This document shows positions 7,583-16,999 of a stretch of 40,080 bases of DNA, piece after piece (within the stretch, counting starts at the first letter, position 1; each line of letters begins with the position of its first letter). The position numbers were made by a program, and so were the translations under genes. Source of the stretch: an uncultured Acinetobacter sp. (lineage in GTDB: Bacteria > Pseudomonadota > Gammaproteobacteria > Pseudomonadales > Moraxellaceae); NCBI RefSeq assembly GCF_947626835.1, contig NZ_CANQTS010000022.1, positions 1 to 40,080 on the forward strand. Direction: 5' to 3'. Under the pieces are notes generated by a model. That model was not told the DNA's origin. It did not search any database and saw nothing but the letters and a program-made list of their open reading frames with translations.

Positions 7583-9421
7583 TTATTTACCAGAACGGTT
7601 ACGTTTACGTTCGTTTTCAGTTAAATAACGCTTACGAATACGAATTGACTTAGGTGTTACTTCAACTAATTCGTCATCTTCAATGAATTCAAGCGCTTGT
7701 TCAAGCGTATATTCAATTGCAGGAACAAGTGTTAACGCTTCGTCAGTACCTGATGCACGTACGTTGGTTAACTGTTTTGCTTTAGTTGGGTTAACTGTCA
7801 TGTCGTCAGAACGAGAGTTAATACCAATAATCATACCTTCGTAAACTTCTAACTGAGGTTTAGCGAATAGACGACCACGGTCTTGTAATGTGAACAATGC
7901 ATAGCCCAAGCAAGTACCTTGAACCATAGAAACCAACACACCGTTTTGACGTTTCGCAACAGTACCTTGTTTCATAGGACCGTAATGCGAGAAGCTTGAC
8001 GTCATGATACCTGTACCAGAAGTCATGGTTAAGAATTCTGAACGGAAACCAATTAAGCCACGTGAAGGAACAGTTGCTTCAATACGGATACGGCCTTTAC
8101 CGTCAACTTCCATATTGGTCATTTCGCCTTTACGGTGACCCATTTGTTCCATTACAGCACCTTGATGCTGTTCTTCAACGTCAAATGTTACGTTTTCATA
8201 CGGTTCTTGTTTAACACCGTCGATTTCTTTTAAGATTACTTGTGGACGAGATACGCCCATTTCGAAACCTTCACGACGCATGTTTTCAATCAGAACAGAA
8301 AGGTGAAGCTCACCACGACCAGATACTTTGAAACGGTCAGGACTATCGGTATCTTCAACACGTAATGCAACGTTGTGAATTAATTCACGATCAAGACGTT
8401 CACGAATGTTACGTGAAGTTACGAATTTACCTTCTTTACCAGCAAACGGTGAATTGTTTACTTGGAATGTCATTGTTACTGTAGGTTCGTCTACAGAAAG
8501 CGGTGGAAGTGCTTCAACAGCTTTCGGATCACAAATTGTGTCAGAAATGTTTAATGCATCAATACCTGTTACACAAATGATATCGCCTGCAGAAGCTTCT
8601 TCAACGTCTACACGATCTAGACCATGGTAACCCATGATTTTTAAGATACGGCCGTTGCGTGTTTTGCCTTCTTTATCAATGACAGTCACTTGTGTGTTCA
8701 ATTTTACTGAACCACGTTGAATACGACCTACACCGATAACACCCACGAAGCTGTTATAGTCAAGTGAAGACACTTGCATTTGGAATGGACCATCAACATC
8801 AACTGCTGGTGGTTCAACGATATCTACAATCGTTTGGAACAACGGTGTCATATCTTCAGCTAATTCTTCTGGAGAAGGACCCGCTACACCACGAAGACCA
8901 GATGCATATACCACTGGGAAGTCTAACTGTTCGTCAGTACCGCCTAAGTTATCAAACAAGTCAAATACTTGGTCGATAACCCAATCTGGACGCGCATTTG
9001 GCTTATCAACTTTGTTGATAATTACGATTGGCTTTAAACCACGCGCGAACGCTTTTTGCGTTACGAAACGAGTTTGTGGCATTGGACCTTCTTGAGAGTC
9101 AACAAGAAGCAATACACAGTCAACCATAGACAGTACACGTTCAACTTCACCACCGAAGTCGGCGTGTCCCGGGGTGTCGACGATGTTAATACGGTATTCA
9201 GTGTTGGTACGCGCATCAGTCCATTTGATTGCAGTGTTTTTTGCAAGAATGGTAATACCACGTTCGCTTTCAATAGCACCAGAATCCATGACACGCTCAA
9301 TCTCACCCGCGCGATCACCGAGAGCACCTGATTGTTGTAAAAGTTTGTCTACAAGAGTGGTTTTACCATGATCGACGTGCGCAATAATGGCGATGTTACG
9401 GAGAGTTTTAATATCTGACAT
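7583..9421 (-). CDS. typA: Translational GTPase TypA/BipA
   Basis: TypA/BipA is an EF-G-like GTPase that binds the 70S ribosome and supports 50S assembly, low-temperature growth and stress responses. At 612 residues the length is typical. The G1 P-loop [10 protein letters not shown] lies near residues 14-23, switch I carries the RGITI-type stretch, G3 is DTPGHADF, G4 is NKVD, and the C-terminal half holds EF-G domains III and V plus the TypA-specific C-terminal domain ending KRNRSGK. A perfect TATAAT on the minus strand lies 33-38 bases before the start. It is followed by a terminator and then mscL. It is divergent from the xanthine permease gene. Confidence 0.97.
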   Translation of the reverse strand: MSDIKTLRNIAIIAHVDHGKTTLVDKLLQQSGALGDRAGEIERVMDSGAIESERGITILAKNTAIKWTDARTNTEYRINIVDTPGHADFGGEVERVLSMVDCVLLLVDSQEGPMPQTRFVTQKAFARGLKPIVIINKVDKPNARPDWVIDQVFDLFDNLGGTDEQLDFPVVYASGLRGVAGPSPEELAEDMTPLFQTIVDIVEPPAVDVDGPFQMQVSSLDYNSFVGVIGVGRIQRGSVKLNTQVTVIDKEGKTRNGRILKIMGYHGLDRVDVEEASAGDIICVTGIDALNISDTICDPKAVEALPPLSVDEPTVTMTFQVNNSPFAGKEGKFVTSRNIRERLDRELIHNVALRVEDTDSPDRFKVSGRGELHLSVLIENMRREGFEMGVSRPQVILKEIDGVKQEPYENVTFDVEEQHQGAVMEQMGHRKGEMTNMEVDGKGRIRIEATVPSRGLIGFRSEFLTMTSGTGIMTSSFSHYGPMKQGTVAKRQNGVLVSMVQGTCLGYALFTLQDRGRLFAKPQLEVYEGMIIGINSRSDDMTVNPTKAKQLTNVRASGTDEALTLVPAIEYTLEQALEFIEDDELVEVTPKSIRIRKRYLTENERKRNRSGK

Positions 9422-9453
9422 GTATATTCAATGCGTATTTAATTTGAGGCCAA

Positions 9454-9459
9454 ATTATA
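9454..9459 (-). promoter_or_regulatory. Probable -10 element of typA
   Basis: The minus strand reads TATAAT here, 33-38 bases upstream of the typA ATG. No good -35 hexamer is seen at the right spacing, so the call rests on the -10 alone. Confidence 0.4.
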
Positions 9460-9536
9460 CAGAAAAATTGAAAACTTTTATAGGGGCAGTTCATCGACGG
9501 TAACATTTTTTTTTGCCGATTGCTTGGCTTTTGATT

Positions 9537-9564
9537 TTGTAAAGCAATGTAAACAGATTAGAAT
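9537..9564 (+). promoter_or_regulatory. Probable sigma-70 promoter of the xanthine permease gene
   Basis: TTGTAA at 9537-9542 and TAGAAT at 9559-9564 are separated by 16 bases and stand 33 bases before the ATG at 9597, giving a short leader. Confidence 0.5.
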
Positions 9565-9596
9565 AGCGACACTTTTGCCAAAATTTGTTTTGACTT

Positions 9597-10967
9597 ATGT
9601 CTGATTTACATCACTCTCCCGAGCAAAAAGACGAGTTAGATTTGGTCTATGGTTTAGAAGACCGACCTAAACCGCTGATTGCCTTTTTAGCGGCTTTTCA
9701 ACATTTACTTGCCATTATTGTTCCGATTGTTACCCCAGGTTTATTAATCTGTCTTGCCCTTGGTGTTTCTAAAGAAGACACCAATATGATCTTATCCATG
9801 TCATTGGTGATCTCAGGCATTGCCACCTTTTTACAATCAAAAAAAGTCGGTCCCTTTGGTGCTGGTCTTTTAATTGTACAAGGCACAAGCTTTAACTTTA
9901 TTGGGCCAATTATTGGTGTGGGCTCTGCGATGGTGGCCGCTGGCACACCTGTTGAATCGGTGATGGCGGCCATTTTTGGTGTCGTGATTGCAGGCTCATT
10001 TATTGAAATGGGCGTCTCGCAAATCTTGCCTTGGATTAAACGACTCATCACGCCGTTAGTCACCGGTATTGTGGTATTACTGATTGGTTTGACCTTAATT
10101 AAGGTCGGCTTAACCAGTATGGGCGGTGGTTACGGTGCTATGAAAGATGGTACTTTTGCCAATGCTGACAACCTAATCATGTCATGTACAGTATTGGGTC
10201 TGATTATCTTGCTCAATCGCATTAAAGTGGTGTGGATTAAAAGCTCAGCCATTTTAATTGCCTTGGTTGCAGGTTATATCCTTGCCGGCTTTATGGGTCA
10301 TTTAGATTTCTCTAGCGTAAAAGATGCGCCATTGGTCCAAATTCCAACGCCAATGCACTTTGGTTTAAGCTTCTCTTGGAGCCTGTTTATTCCAATGGCA
10401 TTTATCTACCTTGTGACGTCTTTAGAAGCCATTGGTGATATTACCGCAACCTCTAAGCTGTCGAATCAGCCTGTCGATGGTCCCAAGTGGATGCAGCGCA
10501 TTAAAGGTGGTGTTTTGGTCAATGGTGCCAATTCACTGCTTGCCGGTTTGTTTAATACTTTCCCAAGTTCGGTATTTGCCCAAAACAATGGTGTGATTCA
10601 ACTGACAGGCGTTGCAAGTCGCTATGTTGGCATTTGGATTGCAGCACTTTTGGTTATTTTAGGTTTACTTCCTGCGGTGGCCGGTGTGATTCAAGCGGTA
10701 CCACAAGCGGTATTAGGTGGTGCAGTGATGGTAATGTTTGGTGCCGTGGCTGCATCAGGGATTAACATTTTATCGACTGTAAATCTTGATCGTCGTGCTT
10801 TATTGATTATTGCAATTTCACTGGGCTTAGGCTTAGGTGTTGCACAAGTACCTGATATTTTGGCGCACTTACCTGAATTGTTCCGCAACATTTTTAGTTC
10901 AGGTGTGGCCACCGGTGGTATTGCCGCGTTAATTTTAAATATTGTTCTTCCTGAAACGAAGAAATAA
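9597..10967 (+). CDS. xanP: NCS2 family xanthine/uracil permease (XanP-like)
   Basis: This inner-membrane proton symporter of the NCS2 family takes up purines, most likely xanthine. The 456 residues contain about 14 hydrophobic segments. The family signature region reads QNNGVIQLTGVASRYVG near residues 322-338, as in E. coli XanP/XanQ, and the substrate-site Glu of TM8 is in SLEAIGD near residue 273. Resemblance to XanP/XanQ is stronger than to UraA, but the substrate cannot be proven from sequence. The start at 9597 has no strong ribosome binding site. The gene is followed by a terminator at 10979-11010, and no xanthine catabolic gene is adjacent. Confidence 0.85.
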   Translation: MSDLHHSPEQKDELDLVYGLEDRPKPLIAFLAAFQHLLAIIVPIVTPGLLICLALGVSKEDTNMILSMSLVISGIATFLQSKKVGPFGAGLLIVQGTSFNFIGPIIGVGSAMVAAGTPVESVMAAIFGVVIAGSFIEMGVSQILPWIKRLITPLVTGIVVLLIGLTLIKVGLTSMGGGYGAMKDGTFANADNLIMSCTVLGLIILLNRIKVVWIKSSAILIALVAGYILAGFMGHLDFSSVKDAPLVQIPTPMHFGLSFSWSLFIPMAFIYLVTSLEAIGDITATSKLSNQPVDGPKWMQRIKGGVLVNGANSLLAGLFNTFPSSVFAQNNGVIQLTGVASRYVGIWIAALLVILGLLPAVAGVIQAVPQAVLGGAVMVMFGAVAASGINILSTVNLDRRALLIIAISLGLGLGVAQVPDILAHLPELFRNIFSSGVATGGIAALILNIVLPETKK

Positions 10968-10978
10968 TTTCATATCCT

Positions 10979-11010
10979 AAAAGCACTGTTGCTTTGTCAC
11001 GGTGCTTTTA
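10979..11010 (+). terminator. Terminator downstream of xanP
   Basis: AAAAGCACTGT (10979-10989) pairs with ACGGTGCTTTT (10999-11009), with one G-U pair. The ribosome binding site of rsmC begins only a few bases after the T-run. Confidence 0.65.
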
Positions 11011-11025
11011 TTATGGAGAGATCCA

Positions 11026-12057
11026 ATGGTTCCACAAAGTGAAGTCCTCATTCGCCAATATGAGTACCTTTCAGGTCGCGTCTTGTTTATCAACGCCCCG
11101 ACAGACGACTTGTTCCAACACTTAGAAGACAATGTCGATCCGTGTGTATGGACATGGAATTTTAATGACTTTCAGTACTTTGAAGCCAAACAAGCCAAGG
11201 TTCACTTTGGTACAGACTTGCCCCAAGGTGAGTTTGACCAAGCTGTCATTTTTGTGCCAAAAGCCAAAGAATTACTCAATTATATTTTATATACCCTCGC
11301 CAGCCATTTAAAGATTGGCGGTTCCATTTTATTGGTGGGTGAGAAAAAAGCCGGCATTGAACGTGCAGCAAAACAATTACAGCCGTATGGCAAAACCCTA
11401 AAACTCGATAGCGCACGTCATTGTCAATTGTGGCAAACCAGCTTAGATAAAAATGTGCCAGCGAAAGCATTACGCGATTGGGCACAGACTTACCGTGTGA
11501 CTACGCCTAAAGGCGAGCTTGAAATTTGCGCTTTACCGGGTGTATTTAGCCAAAATCATCTTGATGTGGGTACTGCAGTGTTGTTGCCGTATTTACAACA
11601 GGTAACTTCAGGCAAAATTGCAGACTTTGGTTGTGGCGCAGGTGTAATCAGTGCTTATTTGGCCAAACTCAATCCATCTAATCGTATTTTTGCGATGGAT
11701 GTAGATGCCTTTGCACTGGCTTCAACACAAATGACCTTTGCACAAAATCAGCTTGAACCTGAACAACTTGAGATTAAAGCGGTGCGCGGTATTGAAGATG
11801 CACCGTTATTTTTACATGCTATTGTCAGTAATCCACCGTTCCATCAAGGCATTCAGACTGACTATAACGCCAGTGAAAACTTGTGTAAAACAGCACGTCG
11901 TCACCTTAAATCAGGCGGTGAATTGTGGATTGTGGCCAACCGCTTCTTAAATTATCCGATGTTGATTGAGCAACATTTTAAACAATGTCATATCAAAACT
12001 GATGAGCAAGGCTTTAAGGTGTTATTTGCTAGTACGCAGAAAAATCTTAAGGAATAA
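11026..12057 (+). CDS. rsmC: 16S rRNA (guanine1207-N2)-methyltransferase RsmC
   Basis: RsmC methylates G1207 of 16S rRNA on the 30S subunit using S-adenosylmethionine. The 343-residue length equals that of E. coli RsmC. The N-terminal half is a degenerate methyltransferase-like domain; the C-terminal half is catalytic, with the SAM-binding motif [10 protein letters not shown] near residue 204 and the N2-guanine signature SNPPFHQG near residue 269. The ATG at 11026 is chosen because GGAGAG lies 6 bases upstream; the in-frame GTG at 11002 sits inside the xanP terminator. The lysine permease gene starts 3 bases after the stop, so the two are cotranscribed. Confidence 0.93.
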   Translation: MVPQSEVLIRQYEYLSGRVLFINAPTDDLFQHLEDNVDPCVWTWNFNDFQYFEAKQAKVHFGTDLPQGEFDQAVIFVPKAKELLNYILYTLASHLKIGGSILLVGEKKAGIERAAKQLQPYGKTLKLDSARHCQLWQTSLDKNVPAKALRDWAQTYRVTTPKGELEICALPGVFSQNHLDVGTAVLLPYLQQVTSGKIADFGCGAGVISAYLAKLNPSNRIFAMDVDAFALASTQMTFAQNQLEPEQLEIKAVRGIEDAPLFLHAIVSNPPFHQGIQTDYNASENLCKTARRHLKSGGELWIVANRFLNYPMLIEQHFKQCHIKTDEQGFKVLFASTQKNLKE

Positions 12058-12060
12058 AGT

Positions 12061-13524
12061 ATGAGCGAAACACAACAACCTCAATTACAACGTAAGTTGG
12101 GTGCTCGCCATCTAAATATGATTGCGATTGGTGGCTCAATTGGTACCGGTTTATTTTTAGCCTCTGGTGCAACCATTGCCAACGCCGGCCCCGGTGGTGC
12201 TTTGTTGGCATATGCTTTAATTGGCGTCATGATTTATTTCTTAATGACCAGTTTAGGTGAATTGGCCACGCATAACCCAACCTCTGGCGCGTTCTTTACT
12301 TACGGCACCAAATACGTGGAAGGTAGCTTTGGTTTTGCCTTAGGTTGGAACTACTGGTACAACTGGGCCATTACCGTGGCTTTTGAATTGGTTGCAGTAC
12401 AATTCATTATGAAATTTTGGTTTCCTGACATCCCCGGCTTTTATTGGAGTGCGATCTTCTTAGCTGTGGTATTTGGTATTAATGCTTTAACCGTCAAAGG
12501 CTTTGGTGAATCTGAGTTCTTCTTCTCTTTAATTAAAGTCTTGGCAATTATCGCCTTTATTATCATTGGGATTGTCATGATTGTTAAAATCATGCTCACC
12601 CCTGATATGGCGGTGTTTGCCAATTGGACCACGGGTGAAGCACCATTTGTGGGTGGTTTGAGCGCCTTAATTGGTGTGGCAATGATTGCCGGATTTTCGT
12701 TCCAAGGCACAGAAATGGTCGGCGTTGCAGCCGGTGAATCTAAAGACCCACAAAAAACTATTCCTGTTGCCATTAAACAAATTTTTTGGCGCATTTTATT
12801 GTTCTATATCGTGTGTATTTTTATCATTGGGACCTTAATTGCCTATGATGACCCACGTTTATTACAAGCTGCTGCAACAGATAACGTGGCGTTATCACCG
12901 TTTACCTTGTTGTACGAACAAGCAGGTTTTGCCTTTGCCGCCTCACTGATGAATGCGGTGATTTTAACTGCGATTTTATCGGCAGGTAACTCAGGCATGT
13001 ATTCATCAACGCGTATGCTGTTTGATATGGCACGTAAAGGCAGCGCACCTAAAGCCTTTGGTAAACTTGATGCACGCGGCGTACCGATGAATGCCTTATA
13101 TGCCACCACTGCCATTGCAGCGCTGTGCTTTTTAACCACCTTTATTGGCGAAGAACAAGTCTTTAACTGGCTGTTAAATATGTCTGGTATGTGTGGTTTT
13201 ATTGTGTGGTTGGGTATTGCCATTTCGCATTATCGCTTCCGTAAAGGCTACGTCATGCAAGGGCATCAGCTTAAAGATTTGGCCTATCGTGCTAAGTTCT
13301 TCCCTTTTGCGCCATGGTTTGCCTTTATTTTATGTGCCATTGTGGTGCTGGGTCAAAACTACCAAGCCGTATTAAATGGTGAATGGTTGGCAGTATTGTC
13401 GACCTATATTGGTATCTTCTTATTCTTGGCCATTTGGTTAGGATATAAGTGGAAATACAAAACCAAACTGATCTCGTATCAAGAGATGGATGTCACGCCA
13501 ATGAAAATTGAGCAAGACAAATAA
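12061..13524 (+). CDS. lysP: Lysine-specific APC-family permease (LysP-like)
   Basis: This inner-membrane amino acid:proton symporter of the APC superfamily has about 12 membrane segments over 487 residues. The N-terminus (ARHLNMIAIGGSIGTGLF) carries the family's substrate-binding GGSIGTG stretch in TM1. Several segments match my memory of E. coli LysP closely, for example GFALGWNYWYNWA, SAGNSGMYSSTRML and LGIAISHYRFR. Lysine is therefore the likely substrate, though other amino acids are possible. An AAGGA ribosome binding site lies just upstream, within the end of rsmC. The coupling to rsmC has no obvious functional reason. A TTCG-loop terminator follows. Confidence 0.85.
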   Translation: MSETQQPQLQRKLGARHLNMIAIGGSIGTGLFLASGATIANAGPGGALLAYALIGVMIYFLMTSLGELATHNPTSGAFFTYGTKYVEGSFGFALGWNYWYNWAITVAFELVAVQFIMKFWFPDIPGFYWSAIFLAVVFGINALTVKGFGESEFFFSLIKVLAIIAFIIIGIVMIVKIMLTPDMAVFANWTTGEAPFVGGLSALIGVAMIAGFSFQGTEMVGVAAGESKDPQKTIPVAIKQIFWRILLFYIVCIFIIGTLIAYDDPRLLQAAATDNVALSPFTLLYEQAGFAFAASLMNAVILTAILSAGNSGMYSSTRMLFDMARKGSAPKAFGKLDARGVPMNALYATTAIAALCFLTTFIGEEQVFNWLLNMSGMCGFIVWLGIAISHYRFRKGYVMQGHQLKDLAYRAKFFPFAPWFAFILCAIVVLGQNYQAVLNGEWLAVLSTYIGIFLFLAIWLGYKWKYKTKLISYQEMDVTPMKIEQDK

Positions 13525-13526
13525 AA

Positions 13527-13552
13527 AAAAGCAGTCTTCGGACTGCTTTTTT
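13527..13552. terminator. Bidirectional TTCG-tetraloop terminator
   Basis: AAAAGCAGTC, loop TTCG, GACTGCTTTT, flanked by A-run and T-run. It separates the convergent lysP and C39-like genes. Confidence 0.92.
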
Positions 13553-13554
13553 GA

Positions 13555-14085
13555 TTAACTATAACGCATGACAAAATTGCGATCATCAATCACAATCACT
13601 TGCTGGCAAATTCCCTCTTGTTGGCGCTGCTGAATAAATACGTCTTTAGGCATTGGCTCAAAACTATCAAAGAAACAAATCTCTTCATCGTCAATTGAAT
13701 AGACCAAAGAGTGATTACCAACACCCTCTAAAGTGTCGTAATACACAATCACAAAGCGCCCTTGATCTACGGCCTGTTTAATCTGCGCATAATTCATTTC
13801 ATCACGTACAGGAATGCCCAGTTCTTGAGCTTTGGCATAAAAGAATTGTTCGGTCGGCTGTGGATCTGGGTCATGCTGGGTACTAAATTCAACATCTAAC
13901 CCCAAATGCTTTAAACCAACTGCCAAAGCAATTCCGTAGGTACCTTCCTCAGCATTATGCCGACATAAATGCACTAAATCTTGGGTTTCTAGGTCAATAC
14001 CATAATGATGGAACAACATCCAAATTGCATACAGACCACCATTGGCAGGTAGCTCGGCTAAATCTTGTGGAATCTCTACGCTCAT
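13555..14085 (-). CDS. C39-peptidase-like fold protein lacking the catalytic Cys
   Basis: The 176-residue protein resembles C39-like papain-fold proteins. The expected helix motif (C-G-x-A-x-x-M...H-Y-G) appears as NGGLYAIWMLFHHYG at residues 15-29, where Gly16 stands in the place of the catalytic Cys. The later His and Asp are kept: H125 in NHSLVYSIDD and D140 in FFDSF. So the fold and two triad members seem retained while the nucleophile is gone, suggesting a binding rather than cleaving role (inference). No signal peptide is seen. The ATG at 14085 is chosen over an in-frame TTG at 14103. It sits between two terminators, so it is a one-gene unit. Confidence 0.65.
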   Translation of the reverse strand: MSVEIPQDLAELPANGGLYAIWMLFHHYGIDLETQDLVHLCRHNAEEGTYGIALAVGLKHLGLDVEFSTQHDPDPQPTEQFFYAKAQELGIPVRDEMNYAQIKQAVDQGRFVIVYYDTLEGVGNHSLVYSIDDEEICFFDSFEPMPKDVFIQQRQQEGICQQVIVIDDRNFVMRYS

Positions 14086-14133
14086 AATGTGTTTAATCTT
14101 CAAAAGAATAAAGCTATTGTAATTTTTCTTATA

Positions 14134-14163
14134 AAAAAAGCGACTCTAAAGAGTCGCTTTTTT
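14134..14163 (-). terminator. Terminator downstream of ompA
   Basis: AAAAAAGCGACTC pairs with GAGTCGCTTTTTT around a TAAA loop; it is read from ompA on the minus strand. The symmetric A/T flanks could act in both directions. Confidence 0.9.
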
Positions 14164-14183
14164 CACATCAGTTCAATAACGAA

Positions 14184-15236
14184 TTATTGAGCAGCTGCTT
14201 GAGGCTGTACTTCAACAGTACGGCTGCCAGAAATCGTAGCGAATACGCGACGGTTCATAGCACGGCCTTCTTTAGTGTTGTTGTCAGCAATTGGTTGATC
14301 CCACGCAAAACCTTGAGTCGATAAACGAGTAGGGTTTACGTTGTATTCATTTACAAGTGCAGATTTAACAGAGTCAGCACGCGCTAAAGATAAGCGATCG
14401 TTTAATGCACGAGGACCAGTGCTGTCTGTGTGACCTTCAATACGCGCAGTTGCGTTAGGGTATTCCACTAACTTTTCAGCAACTTTTGCGATTTCTGGTT
14501 TGTATTGGTCTTTGATGTTTGATTTGTTGGTATCAAAGAACACACGAAGTTCCATGTTCAAATCTTCAACAAGTACTTGTGGTGTTGGTTCAACTGGTTT
14601 TGGTTCAACTGGCACAACCACTACAGGCGCTGCAACAGCAGGCTTTAAGTGACCGCCAAGAACTACGTTAAGACCAGCTAAAGCTGTGTAGTTCCAGAAT
14701 TGTTCGTCAAAGTTGTATGTACCACGAGCTTCTGTACGAAGAGATAAAGCATCGTTTAAGCGCCAGAAAGCACCAACACCAGCATTACCTAAAGTACCTT
14801 CATCTTCCCAACCAGCAGCTTCGCCTTCGCCTTCATATTTATAGTGACCAGCACCTAAAAGTACGTATGGCTTAACTTTGCTGTCGTAGTTCTTCGTGAT
14901 TAAATCAGAAGTTACGTAGAAGTTACCCGCAAGTTGTTGTTGCTTATATTCAGCTACTTTAGTTTCAGCAACATCGATGTCGCCTTTTACTTGTGAATAT
15001 TCAGCTTCAAAACCTAACCATGGTGTTAATTCCACACCAAGCGCAGCACCAACGAATAAATCGTCTTGAAGTTCAGCGCCAACTTCTGATAAGCCTTTTA
15101 AGTTATCAGCATCATTGTTGTGTTGAGTGTCTTGGAACGTGTAACCAACTAATAGTGGAGTTACAGTAACACCCGCATTAGCTGCTGCAAACGGTGCAGC
15201 AACAAGCATTGCTAAAGCAATACGACTCATTTTCAT
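14184..15236 (-). CDS. ompA: Outer membrane protein OmpA (Acinetobacter type)
   Basis: OmpA is the major slow porin and structural protein linking the outer membrane to peptidoglycan. The 350-residue precursor has a signal peptide ([21 protein letters not shown]), an eight-strand barrel to about residue 195, a Pro/Val-rich hinge (about 200-222), and a C-terminal OmpA domain. The diaminopimelate-binding residues fall at Asp271 (EGHTDSTG) and Arg286 (SLAR), the same numbers known for A. baumannii OmpA. The gene has a strong GGAGG ribosome binding site and a long upstream region. In related species this protein is linked to adhesion and antibiotic resistance; here that is extrapolation. Confidence 0.97.
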   Translation of the reverse strand: MKMSRIALAMLVAAPFAAANAGVTVTPLLVGYTFQDTQHNNDADNLKGLSEVGAELQDDLFVGAALGVELTPWLGFEAEYSQVKGDIDVAETKVAEYKQQQLAGNFYVTSDLITKNYDSKVKPYVLLGAGHYKYEGEGEAAGWEDEGTLGNAGVGAFWRLNDALSLRTEARGTYNFDEQFWNYTALAGLNVVLGGHLKPAVAAPVVVVPVEPKPVEPTPQVLVEDLNMELRVFFDTNKSNIKDQYKPEIAKVAEKLVEYPNATARIEGHTDSTGPRALNDRLSLARADSVKSALVNEYNVNPTRLSTQGFAWDQPIADNNTKEGRAMNRRVFATISGSRTVEVQPQAAAQ

Positions 15237-15593
15237 GGATTTATCCTCCAGAGATATAAATTGTTGTTCAAGCTCAGGTATATTTACCTCTGGGATAGGC
15301 TTTTATTACCCCAGTGTTATTTTTAAGCTATTCACACGCCATCATACAAACACTTCTTTTATTTTCCAAGTGCTTGATAATTTTAATCAAGAAAATTATT
15401 GACAAAATTACTTACAAATTCCGTTGTAATTCGGTAATTTTTCGATGAGTAGCCCTTTATGAATAGCTTATTTTTGGCTTGAATGGATTCTAGCAGCTTT
15501 AAAACGCATAAGTCATCTTATTACGGCCAAAGTCATATCTAATGTTATTTTTATGAGGTCTTTAAAGCTGCTCAGAAGAGAAGGAGTAAGTAC
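15237..15593. other. Divergent control region of ompA and fimT-like gene
   Basis: These 357 bases contain the ompA leader (minus strand) and the upstream region of the pseudopilin gene (plus strand). Near the ompA start the minus strand has GGAGG and, about 40-50 bases upstream, a palindrome AGGTATATTTACCT (15275-15288). A further inverted repeat, CTTGAT (15373-15378) / ATCAAG (15386-15391), could be an operator. On the minus strand TTGTCA-like and AT-rich elements occur near 15380-15405, but I cannot settle on one promoter. Confidence 0.4.
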
Positions 15594-16112
15594 ATGCTCA
15601 AATTCTATCGTGGCTTTACTTTAGTTGAATGCTTAGTGACCATTGTTGTGATTGCAATTTTGGTCGCTGTGGCCATTCCAAGCTTTCAGCGCGACTTAAT
15701 GAAAAAAGAAATGCAGAGTTCACAAATTAAAGTGCAACGAGCACTGCAATTGGCACGTCAACATGCCATGAGTCAAGCCAATCATGTCGTCATATGTAAT
15801 AGTCACAACGGCACATTGTGTAGTAGTAACCATTGGACACAAGGCTTTATTGTATTTGTCGATATCAATAAAAATCGGCAAAGAGAAAGTAATGAAAGCC
15901 TTGTATTGGGTGAAGCACTCAATTTAAAGTATGGGCAATTATCTTGGGGCAGTCTAAACCGTGACAATTTAAGTTTTTTACCACGTACTGGTTTACCGCT
16001 TGGCTCTAATGGCACCTTTAGTTATTGCGCTCAAAATACCCAGTTTAGTTATAGTATTGTGGTCAGCCATATGGGACATAGCCGCATTGCTCAAACTCAA
16101 CGCTGTCCCTAA
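15594..16112 (+). CDS. Type IV pilin-like minor pseudopilin (FimT/GspH family)
   Basis: The product is a 172-residue prepilin. The class III signal is clear: a short positive leader ending RG, cleavage before Phe in GFTLVECLVTIVVIAI, with Glu5 of the mature protein and a hydrophobic helix up to about residue 30. The C-terminal region has the GspH/FimT pattern, with four Cys (IVICNSHNGTLCSS, FSYCAQ, QRC) probably forming disulfides. GspH/FimT proteins prime or tip type IV pili or type II secretion pseudopili, and FimT has been linked to DNA uptake in competent bacteria. No other pilus gene is adjacent. GGAG lies before the ATG. The 3' end overlaps the convergent SMR gene by 4 bases. Confidence 0.85.
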   Translation: MLKFYRGFTLVECLVTIVVIAILVAVAIPSFQRDLMKKEMQSSQIKVQRALQLARQHAMSQANHVVICNSHNGTLCSSNHWTQGFIVFVDINKNRQRESNESLVLGEALNLKYGQLSWGSLNRDNLSFLPRTGLPLGSNGTFSYCAQNTQFSYSIVVSHMGHSRIAQTQRCP

Positions 16113-16462
16113 ACCTCAATATGAGAAAACTGGGCAATAATCACTAAACCTAGGCTAATCAAGCCAATGCCTAGCCAACCTGCTACATCTATGTGTTGAC
16201 CTAAATATACCTTGGCCAATAAAGCGGTTGCGATTACCCCAAGCCCCGACCACAACACATATAAAATCCCCGCTTGCATATATTTAAGCGCAATGGCGGC
16301 ACAGGCGAAAGAGCCGAGATATAACACTAAAGCGATGGCTTGATCGGACTTATGCACTAAGCCATTGGCCTTGGCTGAATAAAAGGTAGAAAAGACATCC
16401 GCTAAAATTGCCAATAACAACCAATAGACACCCGGATTGATTTTGCTCAACCACTGCATCAT
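16109..16462 (-). CDS. Small multidrug resistance (SMR) family transporter
   Basis: This 117-residue protein has four membrane helices and the SMR pattern: YVLWSGLGVIATALL near residues 68-82 matches the conserved W-SG-G stretch of EmrE (WSGVGIV). These proteins work as antiparallel dimers exchanging protons for cationic compounds or, in other subgroups, guanidinium or polyamines. The essential membrane Glu of EmrE (Glu14, in AILAEVIGT) is replaced by Asp22 here (AILADVFST). This conservative change could shift proton affinity. The substrate is unknown. The gene begins just behind the terminator of the cysI unit, so it must have its own promoter or depend on read-through. Confidence 0.82.
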   Translation of the reverse strand: MMQWLSKINPGVYWLLLAILADVFSTFYSAKANGLVHKSDQAIALVLYLGSFACAAIALKYMQAGILYVLWSGLGVIATALLAKVYLGQHIDVAGWLGIGLISLGLVIIAQFSHIEV

Positions 16463-16473
16463 ACATTTCCTAT

Positions 16474-16500
16474 AAAAAAAGCCGCGCGAGCGCGGCTTTG
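16474..16500 (-). terminator. Terminator downstream of the cysI-DUF934 unit
   Basis: A GC-rich stem AAAGCCGCG / CGCGGCTTT with loop CGAG ends in a long T-run on the minus strand, directly after the DUF934 gene. Confidence 0.88.
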
Positions 16501-16513
16501 ATATGTGCTTCGA

Positions 16514-16999
16514 TTAAGCACCGGTTTGATAATTTGGTTTTGGCACAGCTGTTGAAGCTTGATAAGGTTGGGTAAAATCACTTAAACCTTTGGCCGCTTC
16601 TGCAACGTCTTTGCCTTCTTTGACTACAAAAGTGTCAAAGCCTGCGCGTTTCATATAGTTTAAAACGTCTTTAAACACATCACCGGTCGCACGCAGTTCA
16701 CCTTGGAAACCTTGGCGACGTAACAGTGCGGCAAATGAATAACCACGACCATCGTTAAAACCTGCAAACTCAATAAAGATCGCATCTAATTGATCAAGTG
16801 GAAACTGATGCTCTTCTGGTGAAGTGTCTACAGTAACATACAACGCTTTTTTACCTGAAACATGGGCAATTTGATCAAGCTGCTCAACCGTTAAAACCAC
16901 ATCACCTGCTGGTAATACAGCATCTTCACCGATCAATTGATAGGTATTGTCTGCAACAGTGCCATCTTTTGCGAGCACTGGTAGTGCGGTGTTAAGCAT
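16514..16999 (-). CDS. DUF934 protein, partner of sulfite reductase
   Basis: The 161-residue product belongs to the DUF934 family, which is commonly encoded beside cysI in Pseudomonas and relatives and is annotated as probably involved in sulfite reduction. The core segment FIEFAGFNDGRGYSFAALLRRQGFQGELRATGD near residues 80-110 is the family signature. There is no Fe-S cysteine motif or cofactor motif that I can see, so it is more likely an accessory or electron-delivery helper than an enzyme. The ATG at 16999 is chosen because AAGGAG lies 7 bases upstream; the in-frame GTG at 17005 lies too close to it. It overlaps the end of cysI by 8 bases, implying coupled translation. Confidence 0.85.
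   Translation of the reverse strand: MLNTALPVLAKDGTVADNTYQLIGEDAVLPAGDVVLTVEQLDQIAHVSGKKALYVTVDTSPEEHQFPLDQLDAIFIEFAGFNDGRGYSFAALLRRQGFQGELRATGDVFKDVLNYMKRAGFDTFVVKEGKDVAEAAKGLSDFTQPYQASTAVPKPNYQTGA

Noticed and set aside
8406..9371. Several plus-strand open frames opposite typA (for example 8406-8630, 9056-9331, 9174-9371)
   Set aside because: They lie wholly antisense to the well-conserved typA gene and lack ribosome binding sites or recognisable domains; they follow from its codon use.
7094..9421. A typA-mscL operon
   Set aside because: A strong stem-loop with T-run lies between the two genes, so they are more likely separate units.
9460..9596. A purine riboswitch in front of xanP
   Set aside because: The leader from the likely promoter is only about 30 bases, too short for the known purine aptamer, and no conserved core is seen.
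9698..10912. Minus-strand open frames opposite the xanthine permease gene
   Set aside because: They are rich in Pro, Ile and Thr in the pattern expected from the reverse complement of a membrane-protein gene and have no supporting signals.
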